64,000 nucleotides of DNA from assembly GCF_001905095.1 (NCBI RefSeq), contig NZ_LWLS01000072.1, positions 1-64,000 of the forward strand. The letters are read 5' to 3'. Shown here piece by piece: positions 50,790 through 58,280 of the stretch. A program made the position numbers and the translations under genes. Each line of letters begins with the position of its first letter. Position 1 is the stretch's first letter. This DNA comes from Micromonospora sp. CB01531 (GTDB lineage Bacteria > Actinomycetota > Actinomycetes > Mycobacteriales > Micromonosporaceae). The notes under the pieces were generated by a model. It worked only from the letters and a program-made list of their open reading frames with translations. It was not told the DNA's origin and ran no database searches.

Positions 50790-51148
50790 CGAGTCCTCTT
50801 CGTCGTCCGCTTGCGGGGTGGGGTCAACAGGTCGGCTATCGCCGCGATCGCGGACGGCACTACCCGGTAGTACGCCCAGACGCCGCGTTTCTCGCGTTCG
50901 AGCAGGCCGGCCTCGGTGAGGATCCGAAGGTGATGACTCACGGTCGGCTGGGAGAGTTCCAGCGGCGCGGTGAGGTCACTGACGGACGCCTCGCCCTCCG
51001 GGGCGGACTGGATCAGGCTGAGCAGCCGCAGTCGGGCCGGGTCGGCGAATGCCTTCAGCACTCCCGCGAGCCGCTCGGCATCGGCACGCTTGATCGGCTC
51101 GCCAGCCAGCGGCGAGATAGCAGGCATAGCAGTTTTCGCAGTTCTCAC
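50786..51148 (-). CDS. Third ArsR-family regulator, without the cysteine site
   Basis: 120 aa from a GTG preceded by GAGGG. The fold matches the first ArsR closely (LKAFADPARLRLLSLI, LSQPTVSHHLRILTEAGLLEREKRGVWAYYR). The metal motif CVCDLT is changed to SVSDLT (Ser55, Ser57), and no N-terminal Cys pair is present. It therefore probably does not bind arsenite by that site. Targets are unknown; it converges on the flavoprotein gene and is followed upstream by a truncated TetR gene. Confidence 0.87.
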   Translation of the reverse strand: MRTAKTAMPAISPLAGEPIKRADAERLAGVLKAFADPARLRLLSLIQSAPEGEASVSDLTAPLELSQPTVSHHLRILTEAGLLEREKRGVWAYYRVVPSAIAAIADLLTPPRKRTTKRTR

Positions 51149-51153
51149 GCCCT

Positions 51154-51441
51154 CTATCGTTCCACGAGCACCATCGATCGGCCGGTGGAACCGGGACCAG
51201 TGGGCGCGAGCGTGTCGGCGTCGGACGCGATTCGGCCGTGGTTGCGTTCGGCCGTCAAGTAGGCGGAGATCACGGCTGCGCCCTCGCCGACGAGCGGGAA
51301 CCGGGCGGTGCCGGCCGTGCGCAGCCGCGTACGCAGTTCGTCGCGGGCGATGACGAGGGCCACGATCGCTACCACGACCGGCTCGACGAGGTTCGTCAGA
51401 GCGCGGGTCAGGTTGTCGGTGACGGTACCGGTCCCGGACAA
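51154..51441 (-). pseudogene. TetR-family regulator, C-terminal fragment only
   Basis: The 95-residue frame resembles the ligand-binding end of a TetR regulator: NLTRALTNLVEPVVVAIVALVIARDEL, PLVGEGAAVISAYLTAERNHGRIASDADTL. The helix-turn-helix is absent and only 54 bp separate its open frame from the VOC gene on the other strand. The fragment is probably a relic cut by rearrangement. Confidence 0.65.
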
Positions 51442-51495
51442 AGCGGAACCGCGCCGGCCTAGTGCTGGTTACGCTGTCGCAGGAGGTGAACCATC

Positions 51496-51870
51496 ATGTT
51501 GACAGGCGCACCGGCGCAGGCGGCCATTCCCGCGGGCGACATGGAACGGGCCAAGCGCTTCTATCGCGACACGCTGGGCCTGACGATTTCGCGGGAGGGC
51601 GAGGACGCCGTTCATTTCGAGTCCGGTGGAACGCAGTTCTTCATCTATCCCACCTCCAATGCCGGGCAGGCGCCCCACACTTTGGCGGCCTGGTTGGTCG
51701 CTGACCTCGACGCCGAAGTGGCGGACCTGCGGGGGCGCGGCGTGACGTTCGAGGAGTACGACATCCCTGGGCTCAAGACCGTCAACGGCATCGCAGAATT
51801 GCCGACGATGCGTGGCGCCTGGTTCAAGGACAGCGAAGGCAACATTCTCGCCGTGAGTCAGCCCCGCTAA
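51496..51870 (+). CDS. Single-domain VOC-family protein
   Basis: 124 aa from ATG, with CAGGAGGTG upstream. VOC features: AAIPAGDMERAKRFYRDTLGLTIS, AVHFESGGTQFFIYP, and MRGAWFKDSEGNILAVSQ with the terminal glutamate. Such proteins bind or degrade small molecules; the function is unknown. It stands between a TetR remnant and a second VOC remnant in a region of broken genes. Confidence 0.8.
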   Translation: MLTGAPAQAAIPAGDMERAKRFYRDTLGLTISREGEDAVHFESGGTQFFIYPTSNAGQAPHTLAAWLVADLDAEVADLRGRGVTFEEYDIPGLKTVNGIAELPTMRGAWFKDSEGNILAVSQPR

Positions 51871-52035
51871 GGGCAATTCTGTCGTCGCGATCGGGACGCC
51901 GAGCTCGAACGCCTCCTGAAGCTTGGGGCGCGCCCGGCCGACATCGGCCGGACCGGCGAGGAGTCCTGGCACGTTCTTGCCGACTCCGAGGGCAATGAGT
52001 TCTGCCTGCTCAAGTCCCGCCTCAACCCGCTCTGA
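51871..52035 (+). pseudogene. VOC-family C-terminal fragment, in frame after the stop
   Basis: Directly after the TAA of the previous gene, the same reading frame stays open for 54 codons and encodes a typical VOC end (RDAELERLLKLGARPADIG, HVLADSEGNEFCLLKSRL). It is a different VOC subfamily from the intact gene, closer to the second domain of the protein at 15530. It has no start codon or ribosome site of its own and looks like a relic of a fused or duplicated gene. Confidence 0.6.
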
Positions 52036-52059
52036 CGGCTCCGTGTCCCCGGTGTGGGC

Positions 52060-52647
52060 CTAGACCTGGCGGCCGTAGGTGACGGTTTCCCGGACGAGCC
52101 GCGGCGCCTTCTCGGCAAGCTGCGGATCAGGCGATGCTCCGAGCGCGTCGTTGATAGTGGAGAACGCCAGCCGGAACGCGATCCAGGTCGTCGCCTCGAA
52201 GATCTCCTGGTCGTTGAGGCCCGCGTCGCGCAGACGCTCCACGTGGGCCTCGGTTGTGGCATTCGGGTCCTGGACGACCTGGCGGGACCAACCGGCGAGT
52301 GCGGCCTCCCGCTCGGACAGGTCACTGTCAACGCCTTGCAGCACTCTGGCGGCGGTCGCCTCGTCACTGAGTTCGGCCAGCCTGGATCCCCACGCCAGTG
52401 CACAGTAAGCGTCGCCGAGGGCCGCGGCGGTGGCAGCAACCATCACGGCTACCTCCCTCGGCGACAGGGTTGAGCCGGCCAGGAGTTCGGCACGCACGGC
52501 CTGGAAGGACGCCAGCACGTCAGGGCGCCAGCACCAGACACGAGTGAGGTTGTTGACGTAGCCGTCGGAGGTGACATCGGCCTCGTACGCGGCGGCCACC
52601 GCCGAACTCTTCGGTGGGTCAGTGAGGAATGCAGCCTGGCGGTTCAT
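52060..52647 (-). CDS. Carboxymuconolactone decarboxylase/AhpD-like protein
   Basis: 195 aa from the ATG at 52647, where MNRQAAFL starts; longer frames lack support. The AhpD fold segments are visible: LLAGSTLSPREVAVMVAATAAALGDAYCALAWGSRLA and LRDAGLNDQEIFEATTWIAFRLAFSTINDALGA. The usual C-x-x-C-x-x-x-H peroxidatic motif has only one cysteine (DAYCALAWG), so peroxidase activity is doubtful. It belongs to the peroxidase-related CMD group and lies next to redox genes. Confidence 0.8.
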   Translation of the reverse strand: MNRQAAFLTDPPKSSAVAAAYEADVTSDGYVNNLTRVWCWRPDVLASFQAVRAELLAGSTLSPREVAVMVAATAAALGDAYCALAWGSRLAELSDEATAARVLQGVDSDLSEREAALAGWSRQVVQDPNATTEAHVERLRDAGLNDQEIFEATTWIAFRLAFSTINDALGASPDPQLAEKAPRLVRETVTYGRQV

Positions 52648-52705
52648 GGGGTTAGCGTGCTGCACCCAGCGACCAGCCGAGGACCGATCAACGACAGCTG
52701 GGAAG

Positions 52706-53032
52706 TCACCTTCTTGTCCCAATGTCGCCGCAGCTGTTCAGGTGGGCTCGTAGTTGGTCATCGGTGGGCTCGACCAGGAGGCTGCCGTCGGGCCATAGCA
52801 GGGTGGGAATGCGTCGTCGCCCCCGCTGCAGACGCCGGACGAGTTCAGTTGCGGCCTCGTCCTCGTCGAGGTCGACGTAGGTGTAGGCGATCCCGGCTCG
52901 GTCGAGCAGGGCGCGGCTGCGCCGGACGTCGGGGCACCAGCCAGTGCCGTACACGACGAGCGCATCGTGGTGGGAAAGATTCTTCGCAGTCAGGTCGGTC
53001 TCCTCGTCGCCGGGACGGATGGCAGGCCGCAT
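52706..53032 (-). CDS. Glutaredoxin/mycoredoxin-like protein with single active-site cysteine
   Basis: 108 aa from ATG at 53032; the conserved part begins near ALVVYGTGWC. The active site reads Cys33-Pro-Asp-Val, a monothiol form of the usual C-P-x-C. The rest matches glutaredoxin: RRSRALLDRAGIAYTYVDLDEDEAATELV and RIPTLLWPDGSLLVEPTDDQLRAHL. It could reduce mixed disulfides with mycothiol. It lies 46 bp downstream of the HMA-domain gene on the same strand, suggesting a small metal/thiol operon. Confidence 0.82.
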   Translation of the reverse strand: MRPAIRPGDEETDLTAKNLSHHDALVVYGTGWCPDVRRSRALLDRAGIAYTYVDLDEDEAATELVRRLQRGRRRIPTLLWPDGSLLVEPTDDQLRAHLNSCGDIGTRR

Positions 53033-53078
53033 CCCCAGGGTGCCAGACGGTGCCGCGGGGATGCGGTGTGCCTGCGGG

Positions 53079-53363
53079 TCAGTCCGCGAGCTGGTAGCCG
53101 GCCCGCTGCACGGCGGCGCGGACCTCGGCGGTGTCCAGCGGCTTTTTGCTGAGGACGGTGATGGTGCCCGCGGCCACGTCGGCCTGGACATGGGTCACAC
53201 CCGTGATCTCGGAGACGTGTCCGGTCACCTTCTTGGCGCAGCCGCCGCAGGTCATGCCCGACACCTGATAGGTGCTCCGGGGCGCCGCACCTGTGTCGGC
53301 GGCCGCAGGGCCGCTGTCGATCGCGACGGCGCCGCAGCCGCAGTTCGATTCATTGCCGCACAT
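53079..53363 (-). CDS. Heavy-metal-associated (HMA) domain protein, CopZ-like
   Basis: 94 aa from the ATG at 53363, with GGAGGAG upstream. The C-terminal 65 residues are an HMA domain with the metal site GMTCGGC (Cys39, Cys42). The N-terminus adds an extra cysteine cluster, MCGNESNCGCG, which may bind further Cu(I) or Zn(II). It probably chaperones copper. Its promoter carries an ATACC-N7-GGTAT dyad of the CsoR type; an MFS exporter is divergent, also with a CsoR-like site. Confidence 0.86.
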   Translation of the reverse strand: MCGNESNCGCGAVAIDSGPAAADTGAAPRSTYQVSGMTCGGCAKKVTGHVSEITGVTHVQADVAAGTITVLSKKPLDTAEVRAAVQRAGYQLAD

Positions 53364-53458
53364 GTGGATCTCCTCCGTGTCGCAGACGATGCCGTGGCGG
53401 TGCGCCAGGTGGCCGCCCAAGCGATCGGGCCAGCTGCCCGTCGACCGGTGTTCTGAAC

Positions 53459-53475
53459 ATACCCCTCCCTGGTAT
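53459..53475. promoter_or_regulatory. CsoR-type dyad facing the HMA gene
   Basis: ATACC-N7-GGTAT with internal C-runs, 96 bp upstream of the HMA gene start. It is similar in plan to the site at 53577. Confidence 0.6.
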
Positions 53476-53576
53476 CCGTCTCAAGACCTCGGCAGACCCT
53501 CATGCTCTGCAGCAGGTGTAAGCCGATACCACTTGACGACCTATACGGGTGGGGGGTAGAAAAACTCCGCTACCGA

Positions 53577-53591
53577 TACCCCCTAGGGGTA
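53577..53591. promoter_or_regulatory. CsoR-type operator in front of the MFS gene
   Basis: TACCCCCTAGGGGTA (TACCCC-cta-GGGGTA) resembles copper-sensing CsoR operators of actinobacteria. It lies only 18 bp before the MFS start codon, so bound repressor would cover the start of the transcript. A related G-rich stretch, TATACGGGTGGGGGGTA, lies at 53542-53558. Confidence 0.7.
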
Positions 53592-53609
53592 ACTGAAGGA
53601 GTAATCACC

Positions 53610-55031
53610 ATGTCATCTCCATCGAAGCGCTGGTGGGCCCTCGGACTCATCGCCCTCGCCCAGTTCATAGTCATCATGGACACCTCGATCATCGGCGTCG
53701 CGCTACCACGCATCCAGGCGGATCTCGGCTTCTCACCCGAGAACCTGTCCTGGGTCTTCAACGCCTACGTCGTCGCGTTCGGCGGCCTGCTCCTGCTCGG
53801 CGGCCGACTGTCTGATCTCCTCGGCGCCCGACGCATGTTCGCCGCCGGCTGGCTCATCCTGCTCATCGGCTCCGCCGTCGCCGGCCTGGCCGACAGCGTG
53901 GCGGTCGAGCTCAGCGCCCGTGCCGTACAAGGAGCCGGCGCGGCCCTCATCGCCCCGTCCGCGCTCACCCTGCTGATGACGCTGTTCGGCGCTGAACCCA
54001 AGGAACTTACCCGCGCTCTCGCCCTCTACGGCGCCGCGGCTCCCGCCGGCGGCACCGCCGGCGTCTTCCTCGGCGGCGTCATCACCGAATACGTCAGCTG
54101 GCCCTGGGTCTTCCACATCAACATCCCGATCGCGGCGCTCGCGCTGCTGGTCACCCCGGCGCTGATGCCCGCCGGCGGCACGCGTAAGGGGTCGCTGGAC
54201 GTCTTCGGCGCCTTGACGGTGACCGTGGGCCTCGGCGGGGCCGTCTACGGAATCGTCCGGGCCCCCGAGATCGGCTGGGCCTCCGGGCAGACCTGGCTGG
54301 TCCTCGCCGGAGCCGTCGTCGCCCTGGGCGCGTTCGTCGCCATCCAGGCGGCGCGCCGCGAGCCGCTGGTGCGACTGTCGATTTTCCGCGCCCCGAACCT
54401 CGCTGCCGCCAACGTCGCCCAACTGCTGCTCGGCGCGGCGTGGATCCCGATGTGGTTCTTCCTCAACCTCTACCTGCAGCACGTCCTCGGCTACAGCGCC
54501 TTTCCCAGCGGCGCCGCGCTGCTGCCGATGACGATCCTCATCATGGTCGGTATGGTCGCGCTCGCCCCGCGGGCCATCGTCCGGTTCGGCGCGAAGCCCA
54601 TGGTGGTCACGGGCCTCGCGGTTCTCGCCGTCGGGCTCGGCTGGCTCGCCCTGGTGCGCCCGGACGGCAGCTTCGCCGTGGACGTCCTGCCCGCTTCGCT
54701 GGTCGCGGCGCTGGGCATGTCCCTGGCGTTCATCCCGTCACTCGGTACGGCGATCTCCAGCGCCCAGCCTGAGGAGGGTGGCCTCGCCTCGGGCATCGTC
54801 AACACCAGCTACCAGGTCGGTTCCGCCCTTGGCCTGGCCGCCATGACCGCGGTCGCCTCCTCCGCCGGAGCGGACCGGCTCGGCGACCTGCCCGTCTTGA
54901 CCGACGGCTACTCCGCCGCCTTCGTCGGCGCTGGGATCATCGCCGGGGCAGGCGCCGTCACCGCCGGTCTCACGCTGCGCGCGGCGAAGCGGCGGCAGGC
55001 CGACGCCGCCGAGCCGGTGCCCGCGGGCTGA
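53610..55031 (+). CDS. MFS transporter, DHA2-type with 14 membrane segments
   Basis: 473 aa from ATG, with GAAGGAG upstream. Motifs: LAQFIVIMDTSIIGVALPRIQADLGF, LSWVFNAYVVAFGGLLLLGGRLSDLLGARRMF (motif A) and GAALIAPSALTLLMTLFG. The hydrophobic pattern gives about 14 helices, as in EmrB/QacA exporters. The CsoR-like operator suggests induction by copper or a thiol-reactive stress rather than by an antibiotic; the substrate is unknown. A longer frame upstream is ruled out by the operator and ribosome site. Confidence 0.88.
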   Translation: MSSPSKRWWALGLIALAQFIVIMDTSIIGVALPRIQADLGFSPENLSWVFNAYVVAFGGLLLLGGRLSDLLGARRMFAAGWLILLIGSAVAGLADSVAVELSARAVQGAGAALIAPSALTLLMTLFGAEPKELTRALALYGAAAPAGGTAGVFLGGVITEYVSWPWVFHINIPIAALALLVTPALMPAGGTRKGSLDVFGALTVTVGLGGAVYGIVRAPEIGWASGQTWLVLAGAVVALGAFVAIQAARREPLVRLSIFRAPNLAAANVAQLLLGAAWIPMWFFLNLYLQHVLGYSAFPSGAALLPMTILIMVGMVALAPRAIVRFGAKPMVVTGLAVLAVGLGWLALVRPDGSFAVDVLPASLVAALGMSLAFIPSLGTAISSAQPEEGGLASGIVNTSYQVGSALGLAAMTAVASSAGADRLGDLPVLTDGYSAAFVGAGIIAGAGAVTAGLTLRAAKRRQADAAEPVPAG

Positions 55032-55060
55032 CCCGTACGGGAACCATGGCCGGCATGGAA

Positions 55061-55101
55061 CGCCGGTGGGTCGGACAGATCCTGGCTGGCCCACCGGCGT
55101 C
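55061..55101 (+). terminator. Terminator hairpin after the MFS gene
   Basis: Perfect 11-bp stem, 55061-55071 with 55091-55101, enclosing 19 nt, 30 bp after the MFS stop. The remaining bases to 55273 show no gene that I can support. Confidence 0.6.
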
Positions 55102-55273
55102 AACCACGCGACCCGGTCCCGGATGTCCGAGGTCGCCGCCGGCCCTTCGGCAACACCCTGCTACCCCGATGCCTTGGCAAAGACAAGACTTGTCCACGGT
55201 GGTGAGTCCGGGATACGAAGGCGTCAAACCACCAGCCATGTGACTCGCCTCCAACCGATCGCAAGGAGCATCG

Positions 55274-56419
55274 ATGCGTAGAAGCCTCGCGGCGCTCGCC
55301 ACGGCCGGTCTGCTCGCCACCGTCCTGACCGGCGCCCTGCCGGCCTCCGCCAGCCCGACACATCTGCCGGGCGGTCCATGCCTGCAGCCCAACCAGAATG
55401 TGAGCCTGTCCAGCGTCGCCGGTTACGACGATGTCCGTCAGGTGCTCGATCGGATCGAGCGGACCAGCCGGGGACTGGTCAGGGTCGACTCGGCGGGGAC
55501 TTCCGGCGAGGGGCGGGAGTTGCTGTACGCGACGGTCGGCAGCGGGCCGATGACCTTCTGGCTGCAGGCGCGGATCCACGGCAATGAGCTGCACAGCACC
55601 GAGGCGGTGCTCCAGATCCTCGATCACCTCGCCAGTGGGTCCCCGGAGGCACGCCTGATCCGCGAGAAGCTCACCGTCGTGGTGATCCCGATGTACAACC
55701 CCGACGGCTCCGAGGCGAACATCCGGCAGAGCACGACCCCCAACCGCGTCGACCTCAACCGCGACTGGGAGAACTTCGCCCAGCCGGAGTCCGCCGCCTT
55801 CTGGCGGCTGTGGCGCCAGGTGGCCCCGGAGCTGGCGCTCGATCTGCACCACATGGGCCAGGCTCCCGTGGTCAACGGCACCGACCAGCTCAACCAGTTT
55901 CAGATCGGCGCCCGGTCCATCGATCCGTCACGGATGACGGTCGAGCAGTGGCTCACGAACCGCCAGATGGCCATGGTGAGCGTCGACGCACTCAGCCGCT
56001 ACGGACTCGCCAACGTCGCGCACTACCCGCTGATCGACATCACCAACGCCGTGCTCAGCCGCATGCTCATGGGCGGGACGGCTCCCGCGGGCGAGCAGCC
56101 CGTGGCGCAGACAGCCACCCGGGGCGCCATCTTCTACGAGGTCCGCTCCGTCGGCCAGAAGAGCAACGGTCAGCTCGAAAACCTGTTCCGGATTCCGACC
56201 ATGGCGGTGCTGAGGGCCGCCGCTGACGGATCCCTGACGTCGTACGACGCTCCCGGTACGCCAACCTGCCGTTCGCCAGCCAGGGGTCGTGCGGCCAGGT
56301 CTGACAACGCCGATGCCGCGGTGGGCCCAGGTCCGGCAGGGCCCACCGCAGGCGCGTCCGGGGTTCCTTGCGTCGACCTAATACCTAGAGCTACTATGCA
56401 TCATAGCTCTAGGGTGTGA
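55274..56419 (+). CDS. Secreted M14 zinc carboxypeptidase, apparently frameshifted near its C-terminus
   Basis: The frame as read gives 381 aa. A signal peptide ends near LPASASP. Zinc ligands are His102 and Glu105 (RIHGNELHSTE) and His192 (LDLHHMG); YNPDGSE and DLNRDW match the substrate-binding region, and FYEVRS carries the likely catalytic glutamate. After SYDA near 56250 the frame becomes Pro/Arg-rich. One base shifted, the DNA instead encodes RYANLPFASQGSCGQV and a TGA at 56302-56304, right before a terminator hairpin. That is a more natural end, so a one-base loss (mutation or sequencing error) probably occurred in the CTCCC run at 56250-56254. As read, the ORF passes through its own terminator and the PadR operator. 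Confidence 0.85.
   Translation: MRRSLAALATAGLLATVLTGALPASASPTHLPGGPCLQPNQNVSLSSVAGYDDVRQVLDRIERTSRGLVRVDSAGTSGEGRELLYATVGSGPMTFWLQARIHGNELHSTEAVLQILDHLASGSPEARLIREKLTVVVIPMYNPDGSEANIRQSTTPNRVDLNRDWENFAQPESAAFWRLWRQVAPELALDLHHMGQAPVVNGTDQLNQFQIGARSIDPSRMTVEQWLTNRQMAMVSVDALSRYGLANVAHYPLIDITNAVLSRMLMGGTAPAGEQPVAQTATRGAIFYEVRSVGQKSNGQLENLFRIPTMAVLRAAADGSLTSYDAPGTPTCRSPARGRAARSDNADAAVGPGPAGPTAGASGVPCVDLIPRATMHHSSRV
56318..56349 (+). terminator. Terminator hairpin inside the shifted carboxypeptidase frame
   Basis: GCGGTGGGCCC (56318-56328) pairs perfectly with 56339-56349 across 10 nt. It starts 14 nt after the TGA of the alternative frame and supports that stop as the real one. Confidence 0.75.
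56384..56413. promoter_or_regulatory. 30-bp PadR-type operator
   Basis: A near-perfect palindrome (26 of 30 positions symmetric) centred on ATGCAT, with outer arms CCTAGAGCTA and TAGCTCTAGG. It lies 20 bp before the PadR start codon, the usual place for PadR autorepression. Confidence 0.8.
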
Positions 56420-56433
56420 GCTCGGGAGGTCTC

Positions 56434-56808
56434 GTGAGGGTCACCAAGGATCTTGTCGCTGCCTCGGCGACACCGATGGTGCTGGGCATCCTCGCCGAGG
56501 GGGAGAGCTACGGCTACGCCATCCTCAAGCGGATCAACCAGCTGTCCGGTGGAGAGCTGGACTGGACCGAGGGCCTGCTCTACCCGCTGCTGCACCGGCT
56601 TGAGCGCCTCGGGCACGTGGAGTCGAGCTGGCAGTCGGTCGCCGGGGAGCGGCGGCGCAAGTATTACCGCATCACCAACAGCGGCCTGGCTGAGCTTGCC
56701 GAGCAACGCCGCCAGTGGGACACCGTCGTGGACGCGCTCAAGCAGATCTGGGTCGGGCCCGGCGATTTCAGGCCGTTGACAGCGATCCCGCTGGAGGGCC
56801 AGGCATGA
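56434..56808 (+). CDS. PadR-family transcriptional repressor
   Basis: 124 aa from GTG, with CGGGAGG upstream. PadR winged helix: ASATPMVLGILAEGESYGYAILKRINQLSGGELDWTEGLLYPLLHRLERLGHVESSW, then ERRRKYYRITNSGLAELAEQRRQWDTVVDALKQIW forming the dimer helix. It overlaps the downstream membrane-protein gene by ATGA, and a large palindrome precedes it, so it likely represses this two-gene operon until a ligand binds. Confidence 0.9.
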   Translation: MRVTKDLVAASATPMVLGILAEGESYGYAILKRINQLSGGELDWTEGLLYPLLHRLERLGHVESSWQSVAGERRRKYYRITNSGLAELAEQRRQWDTVVDALKQIWVGPGDFRPLTAIPLEGQA

Positions 56809-58178
56809 CGGTGCCAGACGGTCAAGACGAGCTGGAGGCGCAGTTCGCTCAGTGGCGTCAACACGTACAGCGCCGCGCCGAGCTGAAGCAGTCCGACGCC
56901 GAAGAGCTCGAAGACCATCTGCGCGGTTCCGTCGACGAGCTCATCGCCGTTGGCCTACGTGCCGACGAGGCGTTCCTCGTCGCGGTCAAGCGCATGGGTG
57001 GCCTGGACGAACTGTCCCGCGAGTTCGCCCGGGAGCATTCGGAACGGCTCTGGAAGCAACTGGTGCTGACCGGCGACACCGGCGGTCCGGCGGCCGACCC
57101 CCGGTCGCGGCGCGACCTGACCGCGATGGTCATCTGCGCGGCGGGCGCGGCAGCGTCCATCAAGGTGCCGGAACTGTTCGGGATGAGGTTCGAAGCGGAC
57201 GCCGCGTTCTATGGGCCCAACTTCAGCGTGCTCGCGCTGCCCTGGCTGGCGGCTTTCCTGGCCTGGCGTCGTCACGCCGGGAAGGCGCTGATCGGGGTAC
57301 TGCTGGCGTTGTTCGCAGTAGGTGCCGTGGCGGCCAACGCCTATCCGCTCGCGGAGGACTCCCAGTCGGTGGTCCTGACCAGCATCCATCTCCCCATCGC
57401 CCTCTGGATTGTGGTCGGTCTGGCCTATGTGACCGACGATCCGCGCTCGTCGCGCCGGCGTATGGACTTCATCCGCTTCACCGGCGAATGGTTCGTCTAC
57501 TTCGTCCTCATCGCCCTCGGTGGCGGCGTGCTGATCGCATTCATGGTCGGGACCTTCAAGGCCATCGGGATCTCCCCGGAAGGCTTCATCTCGCAGTGGC
57601 TTCTTCCCTGCGGCGTCGTGGCTGCGGTGGTGGTGGCCGGGTGGCTCGTCGAGGCCAAGCAGAGTGTCGTCGAGAACATCGCCCCAGTGCTCACACGGCT
57701 GTTCACCCCGCTCTTCACCGCCGCGCTGCTGGCCTTCCTCGTTGCCCTCGGCTGGACCACCGCCGGCATCAACGTCGAGCGGGAAGCGCTGATCCTGTTC
57801 GACCTCCTGCTGGTCGTGGTGCTGGGGTTGCTGCTCTACTCGATCTCAGCCCGCGATCCGCTCGCTCCGCCCGGCCTGTTCGACAAGCTGCAGTTCGCCC
57901 TCGTCGTCAGCGCGCTGGTCATCGATGTGCTGGTGCTGCTGGCGATCACCGGGCGCATCACCGAGTACGGCACCACACCCAACAAGGCGGCGGCGCTGGG
58001 GGAGAACGTCATCCTGCTGGCCAATCTCGCCTGGTCGGCGTGGCTGCTGCTGGGTTTCGTCCGCCGGCGCACCCCGTTCGCGGCGCTCGAGCGCTGGCAG
58101 ACCAGCTACCTACCGGTGTACGCCGCGTGGGCCTGGATCGTTGTCCTGGCCTTCCCCCCGTTGTTCGGCTACCTCTGA
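56805..58178 (+). CDS. PadR-linked membrane protein with permease-prefix domain
   Basis: 457 aa from the ATG that overlaps the PadR stop. The first 90 residues form a soluble helical permease-prefix domain (LEAQFAQWRQHVQRRAELKQSDAEELEDHLRGSVDELIAVGLRADEAFLVAVKRMG). About ten hydrophobic segments follow, from VICAAGAAASI to the C-terminal WIVVLAFPPLFGYL. This arrangement, PadR repressor plus membrane protein, is widespread in Gram-positive bacteria and often answers membrane stress. No specific function is known. Confidence 0.82.
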   Translation: MTVPDGQDELEAQFAQWRQHVQRRAELKQSDAEELEDHLRGSVDELIAVGLRADEAFLVAVKRMGGLDELSREFAREHSERLWKQLVLTGDTGGPAADPRSRRDLTAMVICAAGAAASIKVPELFGMRFEADAAFYGPNFSVLALPWLAAFLAWRRHAGKALIGVLLALFAVGAVAANAYPLAEDSQSVVLTSIHLPIALWIVVGLAYVTDDPRSSRRRMDFIRFTGEWFVYFVLIALGGGVLIAFMVGTFKAIGISPEGFISQWLLPCGVVAAVVVAGWLVEAKQSVVENIAPVLTRLFTPLFTAALLAFLVALGWTTAGINVEREALILFDLLLVVVLGLLLYSISARDPLAPPGLFDKLQFALVVSALVIDVLVLLAITGRITEYGTTPNKAAALGENVILLANLAWSAWLLLGFVRRRTPFAALERWQTSYLPVYAAWAWIVVLAFPPLFGYL

Positions 58179-58280
58179 CACCACTCACGGCTCTCGGCCA
58201 CCACCGCCCCACCGAGTTCAGGCATCGCCCTCCGGGCACCGCTCACGGCGCCGGGTTACGGGTCAATCGAGGGTTCGCGG

